From Lamellibrachia satsuma (taxonomy: Eukaryota; Annelida; Polychaeta; Sabellida; Siboglinidae), in NCBI GenBank assembly GCA_033239005.1, contig BSQZ01000006.1, positions 3,967,501-4,031,500 of the forward strand: DNA of 64,000 nucleotides, written 5' to 3'. Position numbers and translations under genes: made by a program. Under the pieces are notes generated by a model. It was not told the DNA's origin, did no database searches, and was given only the letters and a program-made list of their open reading frames with translations. The number at the start of each line of letters is the position of its first letter. Position 1 is the stretch's first letter. Below are positions 1 to 11,891 of the stretch, in pieces.

Positions 1-3
1 TGA

Positions 4-1971
4 AAATACTATACTGAATATTGTAGGGCTAGAAATCAAGTCCGTAAATTAACGAGGAGGACACAGAAGGAATTTGAGATGAAGCTAGCAACAGAATCTA
101 AGACAAACCCAAAAGCAGTATGGAAATATATGAACTCCAAAACCAAGAATCGGGAAGGTGTTTCAGATCTGAACACAGACCCTAAAGATCCTAAATCTAG
201 ACTCACAGATTCTGATAGGGAAAAGGCAGATGTCTTAGGAAATTTTTTTTCAAGTGTTTTTACTATGGAGCCAGATGGTGATATCCCTCATATTCCACCA
301 GTGAAGTTAAAGCACAACATGGAAGAATTGACTATTGATGCGGAAATGATTAAACAAAGACTTGATAACCTTAATGTGTGTAAATCGGTAGGGCCAGATG
401 GTGTTCATCCTAGGTTGTTGAAAGAGCTGTCTAATCATCTATGTAAACCACTAGCTAGGCTATTTAATAATTCACTGGCTGTGGGTGAACTACCAAAGGA
501 ATGGAAACAGGGAAGGATCTCAGCCATATTTAAGAAGGGTAATCGAAAAAACGCAGGAAATTATAGACCAGTCAGCTTAACAAGTATAATATGTAAATGT
601 ATGGAACAATGTGTCAAAGATCATATTGTCAATCATATGATAAGGAATAAATTATTTAGTACGCAACAATTTGGTTTTATTAAAGGTTGATCTACGGTAC
701 TCCAATTATTAAATGTTATTGACTCATGGACCAAAGCTTTAGATAGAGGGGAATCTGTAGACATTGTATATTTGGACTTCATGAAAGCATTTGACACCGT
801 CCCTCATAAAAGATTGATAGGCAAACTTAAATCATATGGTATAGAGTATTATACACTAAGATGGATCCAGGCGTTCTTGTCTGACCGGTTACAGCAGGTC
901 AATGTAAATGGTACAAATTCTGAGTGGGCAAATATAACAAGTGGTATTCCACAAGGCAGTGTATTAGGACCGATACTATTTGTTTTATACATAAATGATC
1001 TTCCTGAGAATATAGTTTCAAATGTATATATGTTTGCGGATGATACAAAGATTTTCAAAACGATTACTAGTCCACATGACCAGCGTACACTACAGAACGA
1101 CTTAGATTATTTAACATCTTTGTCAAGCAAATGGTTATTAAGGTTCCACCCAGATAAATGTAATTTAATGCACGTAGGGAAAACAATACAGCAAGAGTAT
1201 GCATACAACCTGAAGATAGATAATACAGCCCATGAATTAGGAGGAATAGAAGAACAAAAAGACATTGGGGTTATAATTGATTCAAACCTAGAATTTGATA
1301 AACACATCAACCAAAAAATAAACAAAGCAAATAGTATCATGGCAGTTATTTGAAGGTCCTTTACAACCCTAAATCAACATAATTTTGTGCCATTATATAA
1401 AGCTTTAGTTAGGAGTCATCTAGATTATGCAATATCAATATGGTCCCCTTATAAACAGAAATACAAAGATGCCATCGAAAATGTGCAAAGACGCACAACA
1501 AAACAGCTTCCTGGTATGAAGAATATTTCTTACGAGGAAAGACTTCAGAGATTGAAACTTCCTACACTTGCATATAGACGAACTCGTGGTGATATGATTG
1601 AGGTATATAAACTGCTCCATGGGAAATATGACAGTGATGTATCTAACATTGTAAAGCTGCACAAAGACAGTGATACAAGGGAAGGAACAAGGGGTCATAG
1701 ATTGAAATTGTTTATAGAACGTGCTTGTACAAATGTTAGAAAAGAAAGCTTCTCACTTAGAGTTACCAGATTATGGAATGATCTACCGGAAGTAGTTGTA
1801 ACTGCCCCAAGTGTCAACTCATTTAAAAACCGTCTAGATAGACATTGGAGTACTGAGGAGTTTCTCTACAACTACAAAGCTGCCTTGCAAGGAAGTCGTA
1901 GAAAATTCCAAGGGATAAATGAAGATCTGACCACCGAGGCCACCGCCTACGGTCAGGAAGAACCTAAGTAA
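4..1971 (+). pseudogene. CR1-like LINE ORF2, RT and C-terminal part
   Basis: This is the 3' part of a non-LTR retrotransposon ORF2, cut by the left window edge. One frame runs from base 4 to the TAA at 1971. It reads through the linker (VGPDGVHPRLL), RT motifs YRPVSLTS, YLDFMKAFDTVPH, GIPQGSVLGPILF and the catalytic YMFADD, and ends in the CR1-type C-terminus (RLWNDLP, NSFKNRLD). The frame is interrupted only by TGA at 688-690 and TGA at 1351-1353. Both fall where relatives usually carry an arginine, so CGA-to-TGA decay at CpG is likely. There are no frameshifts, so the copy is young. It differs clearly from the CR1 copies at 10.6 and 49.6 kb and is a separate family. The endonuclease part would lie left of the window. 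Confidence 0.9.
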
Positions 1972-1980
1972 ACCTAAGTA
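1961..1980 (+). repeat. 3' terminal 10-bp repeat of the CR1-like element
   Basis: Two direct copies of AACCTAAGTA span the end of the coding frame. Short terminal tandem repeats are typical of CR1/L2-group 3' ends. The sequence that follows (1985-2030) is rich in CTAGGC-type short inverted repeats, so the true 3' end could lie a little further right. Confidence 0.45.
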
Positions 1981-2507
1981 AGATTCAGCTAGGCCTAGCG
2001 CTAGCCTAAGCCAAGGGCTAGGCTACGATTATGTGGTGTCCTGACGCTAGGTCAGCAAGTACAACGTTACAACAGTTTACTGGAAACAAAAGTTACACAA
2101 AGGAATGCCACTGTACTGTTATTTGTGTAAATTCTGACACGATCTGTCAACACTTGATTCTGGAACTGCGACCCCATTAATTTTACTTAGTGATCTTCGA
2201 GCCTGAAGGTGACGACGCCTGCCAATTAATTTCGTTATTGCAATTATGGACAGTATAATAACCACTTGTTGGACAATGCAAATATAACACTGCGCTCTTT
2301 CACATACACATAAGATCACCAGCCGTTCGTCAGTCGAAGGAGTGCACAATAAGAAACATAGGAAACGATGATCACAACACACATTCCTGTCAAGCGCATC
2401 AACCGGAAACAACTCAGACGTCAGATTGGCGCGCATGCGCTAACTATTCACGACGGCTGCAGATCATTATTTTCCACAGGGGACTGCGCGCGTCAGGGCC
2501 TGCCATC

Positions 2508-2547
2508 ATCCATCCATCCATCCATCCATCCATTCATTCATTCATTC
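2508..2547. repeat. (CATC)n/(CATT)n microsatellite
   Basis: About six CATC units are followed by four CATT units. The surrounding 2030-3060 holds no recognisable gene. A minus-strand frame of 87 codons at 2613-2876 is open but unrecognised, and I give it no function. Confidence 0.9.
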
Positions 2548-3059
2548 GTCGCTCAGGCAGGTGCGTTCAACTCACCTTGCTAATCGTACTTCGATCAGTA
2601 TCTTACCCCCTGTCAGTTTGGTAAGAAATCAGCTTTCTCCATCATGCATGGTTCTTGTACCATTCTGTTCTTAAAACTTCTTTGAGACTGCATGGTGTTC
2701 TTTTCGTCCATGTGCCTGCTGATAATGAGAGCTAACGTAACTTGGGCCCTCCTCTCGGCCTCTTCATGCTCATGCAGTGCCATCTTTATAACATAACCGT
2801 CTTCTTGTCTTTTCATTGACAATGTATGCCATATCAATTTATTAATTTGTACAGTTGGGGTGATCTTGGTTTCCATGTAGGGAGTTGAATAGCTGCATGT
2901 CTCATTTGGTGACCCCCTGCATGTATCATTCGTATGAAATTCACTTTCTCATCTGCGATGCTACTTTCAAATCAATCTCTTCGTCAAAGTCCAACATTCA
3001 CTTCCAAATAGTACAGTACATACATCCCATATTGTGGTATCACGGTAATGACGACACGA

Positions 3060-3475
3060 TGTATACAATCACAGTTAGTTTAATAAACAGGGCAACACCC
3101 AACACCACATACAAGTACATTAACTTGCCACGTGAATTCTCTCATGTGATCTTGACCAATGTGTATATGTGCCACCAACAGCCAATGCAAAAGAGGCTCG
3201 AAAACTGTGCTGCCGACGCGGCCAAGATCGTTACTGGTGACTTCATTCATTAAGATCTCAACAAAGCTTTGCTGAGAGACCAACAACAAATATTCACAAC
3301 ACGTGGCGACCGCACGCTTGACTTGTTCTTTTGTAACACCAAGGAAGCGTGCTTGCACGTCTGCCCCTGTGACACCGCTGGGTCGCGTGATTTGGCAAGT
3401 TTTTTGCCGCAATAGAGACCCCGCGTGCAACGCGAACCGCCAGTGACATTACGCAAGTGGACAAAGGATGCGTGG
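3060..3475 (+). pseudogene. L2-clade LINE, endonuclease fragment
   Basis: This is a decayed apurinic-like endonuclease domain of an L2 ORF2, 5'-truncated near 3060. Readable stretches are LPREFSHVILTNVYM, then VTGDF (relative of the catalytic GDFNH), then FTTRGDRTLDLFFCN, and finally EPPVTLRKWTKDAWDALKEC, which starts the linker to the RT. At least one stop interrupts it (after GDFIH), and the SDH motif is not readable. The linker runs directly into the first unit of the 77-bp satellite, and the same ORF resumes after the array at 8762. I assign it to L2 from remembered family motifs and from the 3' end at 15585-15612. Confidence 0.75.
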
Positions 3476-6400
3476 GATGCCCTAAAGGAATGTTTTTACT
3501 GTACTGATTGGTCAGTGTTCACAGACTCAACAAGTGGACAAAGGATGCGTGGGATGCCCTAAAGGAATGTTTTTACTGTACTGATTGGTCAGTGTTCACA
3601 GACTCAACAAGTGGACCAAGGATGCGTGGGACGCCCTAAAGGAATGTTTTTACTGTACTGATTGGTCAGTGTTCACAGACACAACAAGTGGACCAAGGAT
3701 GCGTGGGACGCCCTAAAGGAATGTTTTTACTGTACTGATTGGTCAGTGTTCACAGACACAACAAGTGGACCAAGGATGCGTGGGACGCCCTAAAGGAATG
3801 TTTTTACTGTACTGATTGGTCAGTGTTCACAGACACAACAAGTGGACCAAGGATGCGTGGGACGCCCTAAAGGAATGTTTTTACTGTACTGATTGGTCAG
3901 TGTTCACAGACACAACAAGTGGACCAAGGATGCGTGGGACGCCCTAAAGGAATGTTTTGACTGTACTGATTGGTCAGTGTTCACAGACACAACAAGTGGA
4001 CCAAGGATGCGTGGGACGCCCTAAAGGAATGTTTTTACTGTACTGATTGGTCAGTGTTCACAGACACAACAAGTGGACCAAGGATGCGTGGGACGCCCTA
4101 AAGGAATGTTTTTACTGTACTGATTGGTCAGTGTTCACAGACACAACAAGTGGACCAAGGATGCGTGGGACGCCCTAAAGGAATGTTTTTACTGTACTGA
4201 TTGGTCAGTGTTCACAGACACAACAAGTGGACCAAGGATGCGTGGGACGCCCTAAAGGAATGTTTTTACTGTACTGATTGGTCAGTGTTCACAGACACAA
4301 CAAGTGGACCAAGGATGCGTGGGACGCCCTAAAGGAATGTTTTTACTGTACTGATTGGTCAGTGTTCACAGACACAACAAGTGGACCAAGGATGCGTGGG
4401 ACGCCCTAAAGGAATGTTTTTACTGTACTGATTGGTCAGTGTTCACAGACACAACAAGTGGACCAAGGATGCGTGGGACGCCCTAAAGGAATGTTTTTAC
4501 TGTACTGATTGGTCAGTGTTCACAGACACAACAAGTGGACCAAGGATGCGTGGGACGCCCTAAAGGAATGTTTTTACTGTACTGATTGGTCAGTGTTCAC
4601 AGACACAACAAGTGGACCAAGGATGCGTGGGACGCCCTAAAGGAATGTTTTTACTGTACTGATTGGTCAGTGTTCACAGACACAACAAGTGGACCAAGGA
4701 TGCGTGGGACGCCCTAAAGGAATGTTTTTACTGTACTGATTGGTCAGTGTTCACAGACACAACAAGTGGACCAAGGATGCGTGGGACGCCCTAAAGGAAT
4801 GTTTTTACTGTACTGATTGGTCAGTGTTCACAGACACAACAAGTGGACCAAGGATGCGTGGGACGCCCTAAAGGAATGTTTTGACTGTACTGATTGGTCA
4901 GTGTTCACAGACACAACAAGTGGACCAAGGATGCGTGGGACGCCCTAAAGGAATGTTTTTACTGTACTGATTGGTCAGTGTTCACATACACAACAAGTGG
5001 ACCAAGGATGCGTGGGACGCCCTAAAGGAATGTTTTTACTGTACTGATTGGTCAGTGTTCACAGACACAACAAGTGGACCAAGGATGCGTGGGACGCCCT
5101 AAAGGAATGTTTTCACTGTACTGATTGGTCAGTGTTGACAGACTCAACAAGTGGACCAAGGATGCGTGGGACGCCCTAAAGGAATGTTTTGACTGTACTG
5201 ATTGGTCAGTGTTCACAGACACAACAAGTGGACCAAGGATGCGTGGGACGCCCTAAAGGAATGTTTTGACTGTACTGATTGGTCAGTGTTGACAGACTCA
5301 ACAAGTGGACCAAGGATGCGTGGGACGCGCTAAAGGAATGTTTTGACTGTACTGATTGGTCAGTGTTCACATACACAACAAGTGGACCAAGGATGCGTGG
5401 GACGCCCTAAAGGAATGTTTTTACTGTACTGATTGGTCAGTGTTCACAGACACAACAAGTGGACCAAGGATGCGTGGGACGCCCTAAAGGAATGTTTTGA
5501 CTGTACTGATTGGTCAGTGTTGACAGACTCAACAAGTGGACCAAGGATGCGTGGGACGCCCTAAAGGAATGTTTTGACTGTACTGATTGGTCAGTGTTCA
5601 CAGACACAACAAGTGGACCAAGGATGCGTGGGACGCCCTAAAGGAATGTTTTGACTGTACTGATTGGTCAGTGTTGACAGACTCAACAAGTGGACCAAGG
5701 ATGCGTGGGACGCCCTAAAGGAATGTTTTGACTGTACTGATTGGTCAGTGTTCACAGACTCAACAAGTGGACCAAGGATGCGTGGGACGCCCTAAAGGAA
5801 TGTTTTGACTGTACTGATTGGTCAGTGTTCACAGACACAACAAGTGGACCAAGGATGCGTGGGACGCCCTAAAGGAATGTTTTGACTGTACTGATTGGTC
5901 AGTGTTCACAGACACAACAAGTGGACCAAGGATGCGTGGGACGCCCTAAAGGAATGTTTTGACTGTACTGATTGGTCAGTGTTCACAGACACAACAAGTG
6001 GACCAAGGATGCGTGGGACGCCCTAAAGGAATGCTTTGACTGTACTGATTGGTCAGTGTTCACAGACACAACAAGTGGACCAAGGATGCGTGGGACGCCC
6101 TAAAGGAATGTTTTGACTGTACTGATTGGTCAGTGTTCACAGACACAACAAGTGGACCAAGGATGCGTGGGACGCCCTAAAGGAATGTTTTGACTGTACT
6201 GATTGGTCAGTGTTCACAGACACACCAAGTGGACCAATGATGCGTGGGACGCCCTAAATGGATGTTTTGACTGTACTGATTGGTCAGTGTTCACAGACAC
6301 ACCAAGTGGACCAAGGATGCGTCGGACGCCCTAAATGGATGTTTTGACTGTACTGATTGGTCAGTGTTCACAGACACACCAAGTGGACCAAGGATGCGTG

Positions 6401-8761
6401 GGACGCCCTAAAGGAATGTTTTGACTGTACTGATTGGTCAGTGTTCACAGACACAACAAGTGGACCAAGGATGCGTGGGACGCCCTAAAGGGATGTTTTG
6501 ACTGTACTGATTGGTCAGTGTTCACATACACAACAAGTGGACCACGGATGCGTGGGACGCCCTAAAGGGATGTTTTGACTGTACTGATTGGTCAGTGTTC
6601 ACACACACAACAAGTGGACCAAGGATGCGTGGGACGCCCTAAAGGGATGTTTTGACTGTACTGATTGGTCAGTGTTCACACACACAACAAGTGGACCAAG
6701 GATGCGTGGGACGCCCTAAAGGAATGTTTTGACTGTACTGATTGGTCAGTGTTCACAGACACAACAAGTGGACCAAGGATGCGTGGGACGCCCTAAAGGA
6801 ATGTTTTTACTGTACTGATTGGTCAGTGTTCACATACACAACAAGTGGACCAAGGATGCGTGGGACGCCCTAAAGGAATGTTTTTACTGTACTGATTGGT
6901 CAGTGTTCACATACACAACAAGTGGACCAAGGATGCGTGGGACGCCCTAAAGGAATGTTTTGACTGTACTGATTGGTCAGTGTTCACAGACTCAACAAGT
7001 GGACCAAGGATGCGTGGGACGCCCTAAAGGAATGTTTTTACTGTACTGATTGGTCAGTGTTCACAGACACAACAAGTGGACCAAGGATGCGTGGGACGCC
7101 CTAAAGGAATGTTTTTACTGTACTGATTGGTCAGTGTTCACATACACAACAAGTGGACCAAGGATGCGTGGGACGCCCTAAAGGAATGTTTTCACTATAC
7201 TGATTGGTCAGTGTTGACAGACTCAACAAGTGGACCAAGGATGCGTGGGACGCCCTAAAGGAATGTTTTGACTGTACTGATTGGTCAGTGTTCACAGACA
7301 CAACAAGTGGACCAAGGATGCGTGGGACGCCCTAAAGGAATGTTTTGACTGTACTGATTGGTCAGTGTTGACAGACTCAACAAGTGGACCAAGGATGCGT
7401 GGGACGCCCTAAAGGAATGTTTTGACTGTACTGATTGGTCAGTGTTCACATACACAACAAGTGGACCAAGGATGCGTGGGACGCCCTAAAGGAATGTTTT
7501 TACTGTACTGATTGGTCAGTGTTCACAGACACAACAAGTGGACCAAGGATGCGTGGGACGCCCTAAAGGAATGTTTTGACTGTACTGATTGGTCAGTGTT
7601 GACAGACTCAACAAGTGGACCAAGGATGCGTGGGACGCCCTAAAGGAATGTTTTGACTGTACTGATTGGTCAGTGTTCACAGACACAACAAGTGGACCAA
7701 GGATGCGTGGGACGCCCTAAAGGAATGTTTTGACTGTACTGATTGGTCAGTGTTGACAGACTCAACAAGTGGACCAAGGATGCGTGGGACGCCCTAAAGG
7801 AATGTTTTGACTGTACTGATTGGTCAGTGTTGACAGACTCAACAAGTGGACCAAGGATGCGTGGGACGCCCTAAAGGAATGCTTTGACTGTACTGATTGG
7901 TCAGTGTTCACAGACACAACAAGTGGACCAAGGATGCGTGGGACGCCCTAAAGGAATGTTTTGACTGTACTGATTGGTCAGTGTTCACAGACACAACAAG
8001 TGGACCAAGGATGCGTGGGACGCCCTAAAGGAATGTTTTGACTGTACTGATTGGTCAGTGTTCACAGACACACCAAGTGGACCAATGATGCGTGGTACGC
8101 CCTAAAGGAATGTTTTGACTGTACTGATTGGTCAGTGTTCACAGACACAACAAGTGGACCAAGGATGCGTGGGACGCCCTAAAGGAATGTTTTGACTGTA
8201 CTGATTGGTCAGTGTTGACAGACTCAACAAGTGGACCAATGATGCGTGGGACGCCCTAAATGGATGTTTTGACTGTACTGATTGGTCAGTGTTCACAGAC
8301 ACACCAAGTGGACCAAGGATGCGTGGGACGCCCTAAATGGATGTTTTGACTGTACTGATTGGTCAGTGTTCACAGACACACCAAGTGGACCAAGGATGCG
8401 TGGGACGCCCTAAAGGAATGTTTTGACTGTACTGATTGGTCAGTGTTCACAGACACAACAAGTGGACCAAGGATGCGTGGGACGCCCTAAAGGGATGTTT
8501 TGACTGTACTGATTGGTCAGTGTTCACATACACAACAAGTGGACCACGGATGCGTGGGACGCCCTAAAGGGATGTTTTGACTGTACTGATTGGTCAGTGT
8601 TCACACACACAACAAGTGGACCAAGGATGCGTGGGACGCTCTAAAGGGATGTTTTGACTGTACTGATTGGTCAGTGTTCACACACACAACAAGTGGACCA
8701 AGGATGCGTGGGACGCCCTAAAGGGATGTTTTGACTGTACTGATTGGTCAGTGTTCACACA
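3454..8761 (+). repeat. 77-bp satellite array derived from L2 ORF2, about 69 copies
   Basis: The monomer is 77 bp: CAAGTGG recurs at 3454, 3531 and 3608, and a matched pair of rare variants lies exactly 26 units apart (6541 and 8543). In one frame a unit reads WTKDAWDALKEC then CTDWSVF, the L2 linker between endonuclease and RT. The L2 ORF flanks the array on both sides: KWTKDAW enters on the left, and KIYPNNKPWVTK follows on the right. Because 77 is not a multiple of three the array cannot be translated as one frame. The first two units carry GGACAAAGG and GGGATGCC, which fit the coding ancestor; later units carry GGACCAAGG and GGGACGCC. Common variants are TTTTTACTG versus TTTTGACTG and CAGACAC versus CATACAC. 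Confidence 0.97.
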
Positions 8762-9335
8762 CACAAAAAGATCTATCCCAACAATAAGCCCTGGGTAACT
8801 AAGCACATTAAAACATTTTGAATAGAAAGAGACAAGTTTTTGTAGAGAAAGACAGAGATAAGTTACGACAGATACAGAAGGAACTGAAGAGATAAGGAAA
8901 AGGAAATTAAAGTACACAAAAAATAGAAGACAATTTTCAGACAAACAACATAAAACAGGTGTGGGAAGGGTTGAACGTTATGAGTGGTTACAAAAAAAGA
9001 CAAAGGAAATCAGGTCAACTCTAACTCCGCTGACTATGCCAAATACTTAAACAGATGCACGTTTTGATTGTCATAATTTTGGTTGTGAGCGGGAGGGGAA
9101 AAGGGACAGACTGACAAAAGTGCCTACACAGGAACAAGGGGAGATTACTGTTACTGATGAAGAGATTCTTAAGGTGCTTAGAAAAGCCAAGAAATCAACC
9201 ATAGCAGTAGGACCAGATGGGGTCAGACCAAATGTTTTGAGAATGTACGGAACAGCTTTACGGAATTTTATGTCATATTTTTAATCTCTCGTGCAACAAC
9301 TGTACGGTTCCCTTGATCTGGACGTCTTGTAGTGT
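8762..9335 (+). pseudogene. L2-clade LINE, start of RT region
   Basis: This is the L2 ORF2 resuming after the satellite. Readable stretches are KIYPNNKPWVTK, a basic helical linker, ITVTDEEILKVLRKAKK, VGPDGVRPNVL and NCTVPLIWTS. Several stops and frameshifts break it (for example the TGA soon after WVTKHIKT). It stops abruptly at the AT-rich insertion and continues at 9746. Confidence 0.75.
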
Positions 9336-9339
9336 CCTC

Positions 9340-9745
9340 AGGGTTGAAAAAAATAATGATTTTTTTTTAAAATCATGATTAAAAAAAAAATTTAAAAAAA
9401 TCGGATTTGTTTTATTTAAATCGGATTTTTTTTTATTTATTTGATTTTTTTGAAATCTGGTATACACAATGTCATAAAATATTTGACTATCAGGCTATTT
9501 GGTGTCAATACAGCTACACAAGTGTGCACACTTTGTGTTTTTGTATTAAAAAACACACAAAACTTTGTTGATCTCGATGCTTGTAAACAATTATTTGTGT
9601 TAAATTCATATAAATCAGCGATTAAAAAACCGGAAGTCAAAAAAATAAAAAAAATCATAAATCAATGATTTTTATTATTTTTTTTGAGCGATTTAAATCA
9701 TGATTTAAATCAATGATTTAAATCAAATGATTTAAATCAAACAAA
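9340..9745. mobile_element. AT-rich non-autonomous element inserted in L2 RT
   Basis: About 400 bp separate two adjacent pieces of L2 RT (NCTVPLIWTS on the left, QIVPVPKQQPVKV on the right), so this is an insertion. It begins with CAGGGTTG, which resembles a hAT-type end. Both flanks are filled with alternations of GATTTAAATCA and its complement. The right end is less clear (TCAAACAAACCAG). No transposase is present and I could not define a target duplication. The termini are approximate. It could also be a diverged repeat of another class. Confidence 0.5.
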
Positions 9746-10477
9746 CCAGATTGTCCCTGTGCCAAAACAGCAGCCTGTGAAAGTTATGAATGATCTGCGT
9801 CCTGTAGCTCTTACATCATGTGTCATGAAAGTGGTTGAGAGAGTTGTACTTGTACACCTTCAGGTGTAAGTAGCAGATTGTATGGATCTTTTTAGTTTGC
9901 CTACAGAAAGAACAGAAGTGTAGATGATGCTATTTTACAAGTTTTAAACAGCATTTTCTCCCATTTGGAAAAACCGGGCACGTGCATTCGCCTGATGTTT
10001 TATGATTTTTCCAATGCCTTTAGTGCCATACAGCCTCACCTACTCTCAGAAAAACTGTTAACCGTGAATGTCCACGCATCCATTATAATGTGGATATTTT
10101 ATTATCTTACAAACCGACCATAATTTGGCAAAGTTTGTCAGAACGCAAATCTTGCAGTCACCAACAACCTCGTGCTACAGAACAGAATTTTATATCCGAC
10201 GTTATCTGCACCAATACGGTACGCAACAGGGGACCGTTTTGTCGCCATTTTTGTTTTCTCTGTATATGGCAGATTGTAGAAGCTCTCACGATGACTGTAT
10301 GATTGACACCGTACTGATATCACCGATAACTAACGACGATGACACCCATTACCGACAGGAGATTGACACCTCTGTTCGGTAGTGTGACCATAACCATCTG
10401 GAATTGAACGTTGGAAAGACAAAAGAAATGCTGATGAATTCAGAAAAAAAAGTGTGCCTGATTCCGTTGTCAATAAA
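9746..10477 (+). pseudogene. L2-clade LINE, RT core
   Basis: This is the RT core of the same L2 element. Readable stretches are QIVPVPKQQPVKV, LRPVALTSCVMKVVERVV, KNRSVDDAILQVLNS, the first catalytic block FYDFSNAFSAIQPHLL, QQGTVLSPFLFSLYMADC and HNHLELNVGKTKEM. Several frameshifts and stops are present, so it is dead. Its last codons before the next insertion end at GGAGTTGAGG (10478-10487). The ORF picks up again at 15062 with the same ten bases. Confidence 0.75.
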
Positions 10478-10487
10478 GGAGTTGAGG
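10478..10487. repeat. Left target-site duplication GGAGTTGAGG
   Basis: The ten bases recur at 15062-15071. In the intact L2 reading frame they occur once, between the KTKEM block and the RVETYKYLE block. This marks them as a duplication made when the 10488-15061 element inserted. Confidence 0.75.
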
Positions 10488-10601
10488 CCCGGGGGAGTAC
10501 TGCCATACCAACACGGTGGGGGTGTTCCACCAGAGCCCCATGGAGCACATGGAGAGAAAGAGAAATCAAGAAATTTAGGGTCACCAAGAGAGAATTATTG
10601 A

Positions 10602-11891
10602 ACAATTTATCTAATATCTATAAGCTGTAGTAACTGGGTAGATTTCGTCAAGTCTGGGTGCGAGAAGTCCTGGGCTGAGGTCCAGGCAGATAGTTTTAGT
10701 TTTGAGTGTAGGGGATGCGCAAGGATGAAGGAAATAGAGGTGGAGTTGGAAGAGCTGAGGCTGCTCGTTGTGGCAATGGTGGGAAGGGAACAGGTGAGTT
10801 GTGCCAGTAGTTCCGGTGAGGGAACAGTAGACGATAAAGTGGGGAAAGACACAAGAGATGCTAGGGAGAGCTCACCTCAGCCTGGGAGGAAGCTGAGAGG
10901 AGGGAAGGTGACAGGTCATAGGGAGACAGGACGTAAGGAGACTGGAAGGAAAGGAACGGGAGGGAAGACAACCGGGGTGAAGGAGAGGGGAGTAGGGGAG
11001 ACAGGAGGGAAGGAGAAGGGAGTGGGGGAGACGGGAGGGAAGACAACCGGGGTGAAGGAGAGGGGAGTAGCGGAGACAGGAGGGAAGGAGAAGGGAGTGG
11101 GGGAGACGGGAGGGAAGACAACCGGCGTGAAGGAGAGGGGAGTAGCGGAGACAGGAGGGAAGGAGAAGGGAGTGGGGGAGACGGGAGGGAAAACAACCGG
11201 AGTGAAGGAGAGGGGAGTAGGGGAGACAGGAGGGAAGGAGAAGGGAGTGGGGGAGACGGAAGGGAAGGGGTCAGGACAGAATGTGATGGAGGGGATCGAA
11301 AGGAAGAGTTATTCTGCAGCAGTGATAGAGGGGGTGAGGAAGAGAGCGAGGGTGTTTGTGGGGGATTCGATAGTTAGGAAGACCGACAGAGTCTTAAACA
11401 AGGGAGATGATGTGGTGGTCTGCTTGCCTGGAGCCAAAATAGAGGCGATAACTGAGAGGGTAAAAAACATCGTAGGCTCGGGTAAGGGTGGATCTGTTTT
11501 AGTACATGTAGGGACAAATAACGTAGAGAGGGAGGGTACAACTGCCATAGTTAGGAAATATAGGCAGTTGGTCAGAACACTAAAACAGACGCGGGTTGAG
11601 CAGGTAATACTGTCAGGGATTTTACCTGTAATGGGCAGGAGGGGTCACAAATATCGAAATTGTCGGGGGATGGCAATTAACATGTTAGTCCAGAGGCTGT
11701 GTAAGGAAGAGGAAGTTGGATTTGTGGATTTATGGGGAAGTTTTGTTGGGAGGGCTGATATGTACATGAAGGATGGGCTTCATTTAAGTGGAAAGGGGGC
11801 GGCAGTATTCGCGGACAAACTTTCAGCAGCTGTAGATAGCGACTTGGGTACAATGACAAATATTTTTGGAAGTAAACATTCTTTAAACTAG
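10602..11891 (+). CDS. CR1-clade LINE ORF1 protein: SGNH esterase, 5'-truncated
   Basis: This is ORF1 of the CR1-clade element. The frame is open from 10602, after a TGA at 10599, with no clear start because the element is 5'-truncated. The first ATG in frame is at 10725. Upstream codons read SCSNWVDF then FECRGCARM, the second half of a PHD-like zinc finger known from CR1/L2 ORF1. Then come a short coiled coil (KEIEVELEELRLLVVAM), a basic Gly-rich repeat of 25 residues, and an SGNH hydrolase domain. That domain has VFVGDSIV (block I serine), VHVGTNN (block III) and KDGLHLS (block V Asp and His). Such ORF1 esterases are known in CR1 and L2 elements, where ORF1p is an RNA-binding partner of ORF2p. 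The frame has no internal stop up to TAG at 11889-11891. Confidence 0.88.
   Translation, partial: TIYLISISCSNWVDFVKSGCEKSWAEVQADSFSFECRGCARMKEIEVELEELRLLVVAMVGREQVSCASSSGEGTVDDKVGKDTRDARESSPQPGRKLRGGKVTGHRETGRKETGRKGTGGKTTGVKERGVGETGGKEKGVGETGGKTTGVKERGVAETGGKEKGVGETGGKTTGVKERGVAETGGKEKGVGETGGKTTGVKERGVGETGGKEKGVGETEGKGSGQNVMEGIERKSYSAAVIEGVRKRARVFVGDSIVRKTDRVLNKGDDVVVCLPGAKIEAITERVKNIVGSGKGGSVLVHVGTNNVEREGTTAIVRKYRQLVRTLKQTRVEQVILSGILPVMGRRGHKYRNCRGMAINMLVQRLCKEEEVGFVDLWGSFVGRADMYMKDGLHLSGKGAAVFADKLSAAVDSDLGTMTNIFGSKHSLN
10965..11264 (+). repeat. 75-bp in-frame repeat in ORF1, four copies
   Basis: A 75-bp unit (25 codons, containing TTGVKERGV and GGKEKGVGETGG) recurs about four times, starting at 10965 and 11040 and so on. 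The unit length keeps the ORF1 frame open. The copy at 49.8 kb has only about one and a half units, so repeat number varies between copies of the family. Confidence 0.9.

Noticed and set aside
3454..8761. CRISPR-like array
   Set aside because: The units are contiguous 77-bp satellite copies without unique spacers, the genome is eukaryotic, and the unit derives from an L2 ORF.
10861..11196. Pro/Ser-rich minus-strand frame
   Set aside because: It is the antisense shadow of the 75-bp ORF1 repeat; the plus strand encodes the recognised domain architecture.
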